A DNA stretch of 5,343 nt from Rubritepida sp. (GTDB lineage Bacteria; Pseudomonadota; Alphaproteobacteria; Acetobacterales; Acetobacteraceae). Below the pieces are notes generated by a model. That model was not told where the DNA came from and did not search any database. It saw only the letters and a list, made by a program, of their open reading frames with translations. Each line of letters begins with the position of its first letter. Positions within the stretch are counted from its first letter, which is position 1. Below, piece after piece: positions 1 through 5,343 of the stretch. The translations under genes and the position numbers were made by a program. The stretch is taken from NCBI GenBank assembly GCA_022843345.1, contig JALHNW010000160.1, positions 1 to 5,343 on the forward strand. Reading direction: 5' to 3'.

Positions 1-158
1 GCGGCGGGCGGTTCCCGCGCCGCCAGGCCGAGTTCGCGCAGCGCCTCGCGCAGGGCGGCGGCGCGCGCCGGCACCTCGAAATTGGGGCGCAGCGTGCCGC
101 GCATGAGGAAGAATTGCGGCGCGTGGCCCGCCTCGGCGGGGGAGTCGAAGACCTGCAT
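1..158 (-). CDS. Histone deacetylase / acetylpolyamine amidohydrolase family protein, N-terminal fragment (cut by window edge)
   Basis: Reading the minus strand gives an open frame that runs off the left edge, with only about 52 residues visible. It begins MQVFDSP, followed by HAPQFFLMRG, LRPNFEVPARA and a helix ending ALRELGL. This follows the N-terminal pattern of the zinc-dependent HDAC-like acetylpolyamine amidohydrolases: a short beta strand with V-F-S, then G-L-P-FE-P-RA, then a helix leading to an A-E-G-type turn. Family members of this type deacetylate acetylated polyamines or similar amides in the cytoplasm. The zinc ligands and the His-His catalytic pair lie further on, outside the window, so activity cannot be judged. 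I chose the ATG at 158 because family members begin with the M-x-V-F strand. In-frame ATGs at 170 and 167 would add up to four residues, and no start has a strong ribosome binding site. The gene diverges from the M20 operon, which suggests a shared control region and a related substrate. Confidence 0.6.
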   Translation of the reverse strand, partial: MQVFDSPAEAGHAPQFFLMRGTLRPNFEVPARAAALREALRELGLAAREPPA

Positions 159-214
159 GGGGCGCATCATCCGCTGGCCGCGGCCCCTCGACAACCGGCG
201 GGGCGGGTGCTGCC
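159..214. other. Divergent intergenic region between the HDAC-like gene and the M20 operon
   Basis: This short gap must hold the promoters for both directions unless transcription enters from outside. I see no convincing -35/-10 pair. A perfect 10-bp palindrome, GGCCGCGGCC, sits at 176-185, but such a GC-only palindrome is easily expected by chance at this base composition. G-rich sequence just before the ATG at 215 (GGGGCGGG) could act as a weak ribosome binding site. Confidence 0.3.
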
Positions 215-1504
215 ATGCCGGCAATGATCCCGCTCGACCCCGGCGCGAAGCGCGCCATCCTCGATGCCTGCCGCGAATTGCAGGACGAGTCGCTGGACTG
301 GCTGTTCCGCCTGGTCCGCTGCCCCTCCACCCTCGGCAACGAGCACGGCGCGCTGGCGGAGATGGAGCGCCTGTACCGCCACCTGGGGCTGGAGCCGCGG
401 CGCATCCCGAACGACGCGTCCGCCCACCCCGCCTGGTCCCCGCCGCTGGTCCCCTACGAGGGGCGCGACAACGTGGTGGCTATCCACGCCCCGAAGCAGC
501 GCAAGGGCCGCAGCCTCACCCTGCAAGGCCACGTGGACGTGGTGCCCGAAGGCGCGGCCGACATGTGGCTCTCGCCCCCCTACGCGCCGGAAATCCGCGA
601 CGGCCGCGTCTTTGGCCGCGGCGCCGGCGACATGAAGGCGGGCATCGTCTCCTACTGCATGGCCTTCGCCGCCCTGAGGCGCGCCGGCCTGCAACCGGCC
701 GCCGAGGTGCAGATGCACAGCGTGATCGAGGAGGAATGCACCGGCAACGGCGCGCTGTCCTGCATGCTGGCGCTGCCGAAGACCGACGCCGTCATCATCC
801 CCGAGCCCGGCCCCGGCATGGACGGCTACTACACCGCCGAGGTCGGCGTGGTCTGGGCCTGGGTCACGGTCAGCGGCCGCCCCGCCCATGTGCGCGACAT
901 GCAGGCCGGCGTGAACGCCATCGAGGCGGCGAACATCGTCGCCAACGCCTTCAAGGCCTACGAGGAGCGCCAGAACGACGGCGCGCTGATCCACCCCGCC
1001 TTCCGCGGCCTGAACCACCCGGTGAACGTGAACTTCGGCACGATCCAGGGCGGCGAGTGGAACAGCAGCGTCGCCACCCGCTGCCGCATCGGCATGCGCG
1101 TCGGCGTCATGCTGGGCAACACCGCGGCCCGGGTGAAGGCCGACATCGAGGCCCTGGTGGCCGAGGCCGCCCGGCACGACCGCCTGCGCGGCGCGAAGGT
1201 GGAGCTGGAGTTCAAGGGCTTCATGGCCGACCCCTGCGAGTTCCCCAAGGACACCGAGATCGCGCAGCTCGCCTTCCGCTCCTACGCCGAGGCGACGGGC
1301 GGCAGCCTGCGCGACTACCCGGCCACGGGGCTGACGGACGGCCGCCACTTCGTGCTGCACCAGAACACGCCCTGCGCCGTCTTCGGCCCCGACGCGGTGG
1401 ATATCCACGGCATAGACGAGAACGTGGGCGTGGAGAGCATCCACGGCATCACGCGCGCCATCGCGCTGGCGATGGCGGAGTGGTGCGGCGTCGAAGATGC
1501 GTAA
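215..1504 (+). CDS. M20 family metallopeptidase, ArgE/DapE-type deacylase
   Basis: The product is a 429-residue cytoplasmic di-zinc hydrolase of the ArgE/DapE/carboxypeptidase G2 superfamily, which removes acyl groups from amino acids or related amines. The metal site can be followed through the chain: GHVDVV with H106 and D108; RGAGDMKAG with bridging D139; IEEECTGNG with probable catalytic E173 and metal ligand E174; PEPGP with E197; and DIHGIDENV with H398. The lid/dimerisation domain falls at about 205-320 and carries the GRPAHV...GVNAIEAAN segment, with H225 in the usual lid-histidine position. There is no signal peptide. The length fits the family, with a slightly long N-terminus. The SVIEEECTGNGA stretch resembles the broad ArgE/DapE deacylases rather than strict acetylornithine deacetylase, so I give no gene symbol; the substrate is unknown. 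This is the first gene of a three-gene operon and overlaps the next gene by 8 bp. The start at 215 leaves a normal gap to the divergent gene; a start at 224 (second Met) is possible. Confidence 0.92.
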   Translation: MPAMIPLDPGAKRAILDACRELQDESLDWLFRLVRCPSTLGNEHGALAEMERLYRHLGLEPRRIPNDASAHPAWSPPLVPYEGRDNVVAIHAPKQRKGRSLTLQGHVDVVPEGAADMWLSPPYAPEIRDGRVFGRGAGDMKAGIVSYCMAFAALRRAGLQPAAEVQMHSVIEEECTGNGALSCMLALPKTDAVIIPEPGPGMDGYYTAEVGVVWAWVTVSGRPAHVRDMQAGVNAIEAANIVANAFKAYEERQNDGALIHPAFRGLNHPVNVNFGTIQGGEWNSSVATRCRIGMRVGVMLGNTAARVKADIEALVAEAARHDRLRGAKVELEFKGFMADPCEFPKDTEIAQLAFRSYAEATGGSLRDYPATGLTDGRHFVLHQNTPCAVFGPDAVDIHGIDENVGVESIHGITRAIALAMAEWCGVEDA

Positions 1505-2720
1505 CATGCCGCTTTCCGGCGCCCGCCTCTGGGCCGACCTGCACGAAATCGCCCGCATCGGCGGCACGCCGCGCGGCGGCTGCAACCGCCAGGCCCTCAC
1601 CGACCTGGACGGCGAGGCCCGCGCCTGGCTGCGCGCGCAGGCCGGGGCGCTGGGCTGCACCGTGCTGCTCGACCGCTTCGGCAACATGGGCCTGCTGCGC
1701 CCCGGCCGCGACACGACGCGCAAGCCGGTCGCCTTCGGCAGCCACCTCGACACCCAGCCCACGGGCGGCAAGTTCGACGGCGTGCTGGGCGTGCTGGCCG
1801 GGCTGGAGATCCTGCGCGCCCTGCACGAGGCCGGCGCGGAGACCGACGCCCCCCTGCTGCTGGTCAACTGGACCAACGAGGAAGGCGCCCGCTTCTCGCC
1901 CCCCATGCAGGGCAGCGGCGCCGCGCTCGGCGTCTTCGCGCCCGAGACGGTGCTCGACACGCGCGACCCCGACGGCGCGCGCTTCGGCGACGAGCTGGCG
2001 CGCATCGGCTGGGCGGGCGGCGATGCGTTGCCCGAGATGGCCGCCTACCTGGAGCTGCACATCGAGCAGGGCCCGGAGCTGGAGCGCGCCGGCCTGTCCA
2101 TCGGCACCGTCACCCACGCCCTCGCCCAGCGCTGGTACGAGGTGCAGGTGACGGGCGAATCGGCCCATGGCGGCAGCCGCATGGAAGGCCGCCGCGACGC
2201 GCTGATGGCCGCACTCCCCCTGATCGCCGCCGTGGAGGCGCTGGCGCTGGAGCATGGCGGCCGCGGCACCGTCGGCCAGCTCCGCATCGGCCCCGGCAGC
2301 CGTAACGTCGCCCCCGAGACCTGCTGGTTCAGCGTGGACACCCGCCACGCCGACGAGGCCCTGCTGGAACGCATGGGCGAGGAGCTGCGCCTCTACGCGC
2401 GCGAGGTCGCCGAAGCGCGGAACGTGGCGGTGGAGGTGCGCGACTTCTGGCACTCGCCGGGCCAAGGCTTCGACCCGCGCCTCTGCGCCCTCATCCGCGA
2501 CGCCGCTGCCAGGCGCGGGTTGGGCGCGCAGGACATGCCCACCGCCATCGGCCACGACGCGGTGTACGTCGCCCGCCGCGTGCCCACCGCCATGATCTTC
2601 GTGCCCTGCCACGGCGGCCTGTCGCACAACGAGGCGGAATCCATCACCCCGGAATGGGCGGAGGCCGGCCTGCTGGTGCTGGCCGACGCCGTCCTGGCCG
2701 CCGCGGGGCGCCACCCATGA
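1497..2720 (+). CDS. M20 family Zn-dependent amidohydrolase (N-carbamoyl-L-amino acid hydrolase / allantoate amidohydrolase type)
   Basis: This is a 407-residue enzyme of the HyuC/AmaB/AllC branch of M20. Members hydrolyse N-carbamoyl amino acids, beta-ureidopropionate, allantoate or related N-acyl substrates in the cytoplasm. Signature segments occur in order: GSHLDT with H83; GGKFDGVLGVLAGLE with bridging D94; NWTNEEGARF with E128 (catalytic) and E129 (metal); ELHIEQGP with H188; GESAHGG with lid residue H224; GSRNVAPE with N270; IGHDA at 352; and HGGLSHNEAE with metal ligand H377. All five expected metal ligands are present, so the enzyme should be active. The lid segment at 224-236 departs from the usual HAGTTPM form, so the substrate may differ from the characterised members. 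The start codon lies inside the end of the preceding gene (ATGCGTAA overlap), which points to coupled translation; an in-frame ATG at 1506 is an alternative. The stop overlaps the next start. Confidence 0.92.
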   Translation: MRNMPLSGARLWADLHEIARIGGTPRGGCNRQALTDLDGEARAWLRAQAGALGCTVLLDRFGNMGLLRPGRDTTRKPVAFGSHLDTQPTGGKFDGVLGVLAGLEILRALHEAGAETDAPLLLVNWTNEEGARFSPPMQGSGAALGVFAPETVLDTRDPDGARFGDELARIGWAGGDALPEMAAYLELHIEQGPELERAGLSIGTVTHALAQRWYEVQVTGESAHGGSRMEGRRDALMAALPLIAAVEALALEHGGRGTVGQLRIGPGSRNVAPETCWFSVDTRHADEALLERMGEELRLYAREVAEARNVAVEVRDFWHSPGQGFDPRLCALIRDAAARRGLGAQDMPTAIGHDAVYVARRVPTAMIFVPCHGGLSHNEAESITPEWAEAGLLVLADAVLAAAGRHP

Positions 2721-4201
2721 GGATCGGCTTCGCCGGCTTCCTGCACGAAAGCCATTCCTTCGCCCCCCGCCCCACCGGCTGGGCCGAGTTCCTGCACCCC
2801 GGCGGCCTGCCCGAGCTGGTGCGCGGCGAGGCCATGCGGCAGCGCCTGCGCGGCACCTCCACCTGCGCGGGTGCCGCGATGGACGAGGCGGCCGCCCACG
2901 ACTGCGTCCCGCTCGCCTGGTGCTTCGCCAACCCCGCCGGCCCGGTGACGCGCGAGGCCTTCGAGCGCATCACCGCCATCATCTGCGCCGCGCTGTCGGA
3001 TGCCATGCCGCTCGATGCGGTGTTCCTCGACCTGCACGGCGCCATGGTCAGCGACGACTTCCCCGACGCGGAGGGCGAGGTGATCCGCCGCGTGCGCGCC
3101 ATCCTGGGCCGCGACGTGCCGATCGCCGTGACGCTGGACCCGCACGCCAACATGACGCGCGCCATGTGCGCCCTGGCCGATGTGGTGGTGCCCTACCGCA
3201 CCTACCCGCACGTGGACATGCGCGCGGTGGGCGCGCGCGCCCTGCGCCTGCTGGTGCGCCGCGCCGAACGCGGCTGCCCCTGGGCCATGGCGTTCCGCGA
3301 ACTGGACGTGCTGCTGCCCATCACCAGCCAATGCACCATGGTCGAACCCATGGCCGGCGTGATGGCCGCGCGCGAGCGCCTGTCCGACGGCGTGGTGGAG
3401 CTCGCCTACTGCTTCGGCTTCCCCTACGCCGACTTCCCCGGCTGCGGCCAGGCCATAGCCTGCTGGGCCGAGACGGAGGGCGAGGCCCAGCAGGCCGTGG
3501 ACGCGCTGGCGGGCGAGGTGGCGGCGCGCGAAACCGCCTTCACCGGCGGCGTCCTGGCCGCCGAGGAAGCGGTCGCGCAAGCGCTTGCACGGGCCGGCGC
3601 CGGCCGCCCCGTGGTGATCGCCGACACGCAGGACAACCCCGGCGGCGGCGGCCATGGCGACACCACCGGCCTGCTGGCGGAACTGCTGCGCCAGGGCGCG
3701 CAGGGCGTGGCCCTGGCCCCGATGAACGACGCGGAATCCGCCGCCGCCTGCCACGCGGCCGGCGAGGGCGCGACCGTGACGCTCGACCTCGGCGGGAAAA
3801 GCGACGGCGCGCCCCTGCGCGTCACCGGCGTGGTGGAGCGCCTGGGCGACGGCCGCTTCACCCTCGAAGGCCCCATGGGCGCCGGCAACCCGGCCGACCT
3901 CGGCCCATCCGCGCTGCTGCGGGTGGGGGGCGTGCGGGTCGTCGTCGTGTCCCGCAAGATGCAGGCGCACGACCAGGCGATCTTCCGCATGCTGGGGGTG
4001 GAGCCGGCCGACCAGCGCATCCTGGCGCTGAAGTCGTCGGTGCATTTCCGCGCGCATTTCCAGCCCATCGCGAGCGCGGTCATCGTGGCCGCCAGCCCCG
4101 GCCCGGTGGTGGCGGACCCGGCGACGCTGCCCTTCACGAAGCTGCGCGAAGGGCTGCGCCTGCGGCCGGGCAGCAACGAGAGGTTCACGCCGGCGGGGTG
4201 A
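2717..4201 (+). CDS. M81 family metallopeptidase (MlrC-like)
   Basis: The product is 494 residues with the full two-domain M81 layout: an N-terminal MlrC-type domain (about 1-290) and the MlrC C-terminal domain (about 300-480). Visible family motifs are GFLHESHSF at 7-15; LDLHGAM with D105 and H107; DPHANMT with D141, H143 and N145; YRTYPHVDM with H165 and D167; DNPGGGGHGDTT at 306-317; and KSSVHFRAHFQPIA at 439-452. The acidic and histidine residues in the N-terminal half are the likely zinc ligands. The namesake, MlrC, degrades linearised microcystin in sphingomonads, but most family members sit in unrelated operons and their substrates are unknown, so a microcystin role should not be assumed. 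I chose the ATG at 2717 because the protein then begins MRIGFAGFLHE, the normal family start, and forms an ATGA overlap with the preceding stop. An upstream in-frame ATG at 2654 would add 21 Gly/Arg-rich residues that are only a shadow of the preceding gene. GGGG at 2705-2708 could serve as the ribosome binding site. Confidence 0.92.
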   Translation: MRIGFAGFLHESHSFAPRPTGWAEFLHPGGLPELVRGEAMRQRLRGTSTCAGAAMDEAAAHDCVPLAWCFANPAGPVTREAFERITAIICAALSDAMPLDAVFLDLHGAMVSDDFPDAEGEVIRRVRAILGRDVPIAVTLDPHANMTRAMCALADVVVPYRTYPHVDMRAVGARALRLLVRRAERGCPWAMAFRELDVLLPITSQCTMVEPMAGVMAARERLSDGVVELAYCFGFPYADFPGCGQAIACWAETEGEAQQAVDALAGEVAARETAFTGGVLAAEEAVAQALARAGAGRPVVIADTQDNPGGGGHGDTTGLLAELLRQGAQGVALAPMNDAESAAACHAAGEGATVTLDLGGKSDGAPLRVTGVVERLGDGRFTLEGPMGAGNPADLGPSALLRVGGVRVVVVSRKMQAHDQAIFRMLGVEPADQRILALKSSVHFRAHFQPIASAVIVAASPGPVVADPATLPFTKLREGLRLRPGSNERFTPAG

Positions 4202-4213
4202 GCCCCCGCCGGC
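4189..4213. terminator. Probable bidirectional terminator hairpin between convergent genes
   Basis: The arms GCCGGCGGGG (4189-4198) and CCCCGCCGGC (4204-4213) are perfectly complementary, with a 5-nt loop, TGAGC, that contains the M81 stop codon. The element sits exactly where two convergent genes end, 10 bp beyond the sodB stop, so it could end transcription from both sides. There is no T-tract after either arm, so classical intrinsic termination is not assured; very GC-rich genomes often lack the tract. Confidence 0.6.
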
Positions 4214-4222
4214 CGCCGCGCG

Positions 4223-4861
4223 TCAGGCGCTCTGCCCGCTCTGCATCCCGCCCTTCTCCATCAGGCCCTCGACCACGTCCCAGGCCACCAGCTTGTTCAG
4301 GAAGTTCTCCAGGTAGTTCGGCCGCACGTTGCGGAAGTCGAGGTAGTAGGCGTGCTCCCACACGTCGCAGCCCAGGATCGGCGTGCCCTCGCCGGTCGAG
4401 ACGGGGTTGGCGCCGTTGGGCGTCTTCGTCACCGCCAGCGAGCCGTCCGCCTTCATCACCAGCCAGGCCCAGCCGGAGCCGAACTGCGTGACGCCCGCCT
4501 GCTTGAACGCCTCCTTGAACTGCGCCAGCCCGCCGAAGCTGGAGGTGATCGCCGCATCCAGCTTCGCCGGCAGCGCCTCGCCGCCGCCATTGGGCGACAT
4601 CACCTGCCAGAACAGGGTGTGGTTCCAGTGCTGCCCGGCCTGGTTGAGCACCGGCAGCCCGTCGGCGCCCGCCTTGCCGGCATCGGCCACGATTTGCTCC
4701 AGCGTCTTGCCCGCCAGGCCCTTGCTTTCCACCAGGCCGTTCAGCGCGGTGACGTAGGCGTTGTGGTGCTTGCCGTGGTGCAGCTCCAGCGTCTCCTGGC
4801 ACATGCCGCGCTCGGCCAGCGCGTTGGTGGAGTAGGGCAGGGGGGGCAGCGAGAAGGCCAT
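4223..4861 (-). CDS. sodB: Superoxide dismutase [Fe]
   Basis: The 212-residue protein converts superoxide to hydrogen peroxide and oxygen in the cytoplasm. It starts MAFSLPPLPY, the standard Fe/Mn-SOD opening. All four metal ligands are present: H28 (in LHHGKHHNAY), H81 (in QHWNHTLFW), and D166 and H170 (in DVWEHAYYLDFRN). The gateway Tyr is Y36. The second-sphere glutamine is Q77, in the helix before WNH, which is the Fe-type position; Mn-type enzymes have Gly there and place the Gln before DVWEH, where this protein has Gly-Cys. It is therefore Fe-type, though cambialistic use of Mn cannot be excluded. There is no export signal. An upstream in-frame ATG at 4924 would add 21 residues with no family similarity; the start at 4861 is supported by GGAGA 8 nt upstream. 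The gene stands alone, convergent with the M81 gene and divergent from the synthase-like gene. Confidence 0.97.
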   Translation of the reverse strand: MAFSLPPLPYSTNALAERGMCQETLELHHGKHHNAYVTALNGLVESKGLAGKTLEQIVADAGKAGADGLPVLNQAGQHWNHTLFWQVMSPNGGGEALPAKLDAAITSSFGGLAQFKEAFKQAGVTQFGSGWAWLVMKADGSLAVTKTPNGANPVSTGEGTPILGCDVWEHAYYLDFRNVRPNYLENFLNKLVAWDVVEGLMEKGGMQSGQSA

Positions 4862-4869
4862 GGGACGTG

Positions 4870-4874
4870 TCTCC
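4870..4874 (-). promoter_or_regulatory. sodB: Ribosome binding site of sodB
   Basis: On the minus strand GGAGA lies 8 nt before the ATG at 4861. It is the clearest Shine-Dalgarno sequence in the window and decides the sodB start against the longer open frame that begins at 4924. Confidence 0.75.
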
Positions 4875-4891
4875 GTTGATTCGTCGTCGGG

Positions 4892-4920
4892 GAGATTGGC
4901 ACCCCCTGCCGGAAGGTCAA
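4892..4920 (-). promoter_or_regulatory. Candidate sodB promoter
   Basis: On the minus strand TTGACC (4915-4920) matches the -35 consensus well. It is followed after 17 nt by AATCTC (4892-4897), a poor -10; a 16-nt spacing gives CAATCT. Transcription would begin near 4885 and leave a leader of about 25 nt that contains the GGAGA site. The -35 is good and the -10 is weak, so this is a suggestion only. I see no clear operator for an iron- or redox-responsive regulator. Confidence 0.35.
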
Positions 4921-4950
4921 CCAATTGCGGACGCCGGGCGGAACCGTCAC

Positions 4951-5343
4951 ATGCCGCGCATGACCACCCTCAGCGCCACCGGCGCCATCGCCCGCGCGCA
5001 TGACCCGGACCGGTTCCTCTGCGCCCTCTGGTGCCCGCCCGAGCGGCGCGAGGCCGCCTTCGCCCTCATCGCGCTCAATCACGAGCTGGCCCGCGCGCGC
5101 GAGGTGACGGAGAAGCCGCTCGTCGCCCTCATGCGCCTGCAATTCTGGCGCGACGCCATCGAGGCCCCGCGCGCGCGCGAGCACGAGGTCGCCGCCCCCC
5201 TGCACGCCGCCATCATGGCCGGCGCGCTGGACCGCGCCGACCTGCTGGCGATGGTGGACGCGCGCGAGGCCGAGGCGGAGGAGGGCTTCGCCACCGCCCC
5301 CGCGCTGCACGCCTTCCTGGCCGGCACCGCGGGCGGCTTCTGT
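4951..5343 (+). CDS. Squalene/phytoene synthase family protein, NDUFAF6-like branch, N-terminal part (cut by window edge)
   Basis: An open frame of 131 residues runs to the right edge without a stop. It reads as the N-terminal half of the all-helical squalene/phytoene synthase fold: HDPDRFLCALWCPPERR (18-33), then AFALIALNHELARAREV (36-52), then EKPLVALMRLQFWRDAI (54-70), then LLAMVDAREAEAEEGF (98-113) and a TAGG turn (126-129). The RLQFWRDAI and VDARE segments are typical of the short alphaproteobacterial proteins related to the mitochondrial complex I assembly factor NDUFAF6. The first Asp-rich prenyl-diphosphate motif of true synthases is not seen where it would be expected; ALNHELARA stands there. 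A true isoprenoid synthase is therefore less likely, but the second Asp-rich region is outside the window. Starts at 4951 and 4960 are in frame; I took the first. GGCGGAA (4938-4943, approximate) is a weak ribosome binding site. Confidence 0.72.
   Translation, partial: MPRMTTLSATGAIARAHDPDRFLCALWCPPERREAAFALIALNHELARAREVTEKPLVALMRLQFWRDAIEAPRAREHEVAAPLHAAIMAGALDRADLLAMVDAREAEAEEGFATAPALHAFLAGTAGGFC

Noticed and set aside
176..185. Perfect palindrome GGCCGCGGCC in the divergent gap, possible operator
   Set aside because: It is GC-only, short, has no spaced half-sites and is easily expected by chance in this base composition.
167..2005. Long minus-strand open frames opposite the M20 and M81 genes (also 1449-2714 and 2393-4057)
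   Set aside because: They are antisense shadows: low-complexity His/Gly/Ala/Arg-rich translations, no motifs, and the plus-strand genes opposite carry complete active sites.
82..2151. A 689-codon plus-strand open frame overlapping both M20 genes
   Set aside because: Its translation is Arg/Pro/Ala-rich with no family motifs and runs through two well-supported genes in another frame. Long empty frames are expected at this GC content.
2654..2716. Longer start for the M81 gene
   Set aside because: The 21 extra residues are Gly/Arg-rich, read out of frame through the end of the preceding gene, and the family start motif begins at the ATG at 2717.
2717..4201. Assigning the M81 gene as a microcystin-degradation mlrC
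   Set aside because: No mlrA, mlrB or mlrD is in the window and the neighbours are general amidohydrolases; the similarity supports the family only.
4862..4924. Longer start for sodB
   Set aside because: The extra residues do not match any SOD N-terminus, and a good ribosome binding site (GGAGA) precedes the ATG at 4861.

Overview
The window is a dense, very GC-rich stretch (roughly 70% GC by eye, with G/C at most third codon positions). It is almost entirely coding and shows no RNA genes, mobile elements or CRISPR arrays. Gene content and codon use suggest an alphaproteobacterium, plausibly of the Acetobacteraceae/Rhodospirillales type (for example Roseomonas-like). That placement is an inference from GC content, the Fe-type superoxide dismutase, the short squalene/phytoene-synthase-family protein and the hydrolase cluster. 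No phylogenetic marker is present to prove it.

Left part (1-4201): a hydrolase cluster. The 5' end of a gene on the minus strand runs off the left edge. Its product looks like the N-terminus of a histone-deacetylase/acetylpolyamine-amidohydrolase family protein. It diverges, across a gap of about 56 bp, from a tightly packed plus-strand trio: an ArgE/DapE-type M20 deacylase (215-1504), an M20 amidohydrolase of the N-carbamoyl-amino-acid hydrolase/allantoate amidohydrolase type (1497-2720), and an M81 (MlrC-like) metallopeptidase family protein (2717-4201). The trio overlaps by 8 and 4 bp, so it is almost certainly one transcript with coupled translation. All four products belong to families that use metal to cleave amide-type bonds, which suggests stepwise breakdown of an N-acylated or N-carbamoylated amine, amino acid or peptide. 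The substrate cannot be read from the sequence.

Right part (4202-5343): a perfect 10-bp inverted repeat lies around the M81 stop codon, between the convergent M81 and superoxide dismutase genes, and is a likely shared terminator. The minus-strand gene sodB (4223-4861) encodes a complete Fe-type superoxide dismutase with all four metal ligands, a good ribosome binding site and a candidate promoter. Across an 89-bp divergent gap, a plus-strand gene for a squalene/phytoene-synthase-like protein (NDUFAF6-like branch) starts at 4951 and is cut by the right edge.

No clearly new system is visible. The points most worth a second look are the four-hydrolase cluster, the terminator hairpin that encloses a stop codon, and the apparent loss of the first Asp-rich motif in the last gene.
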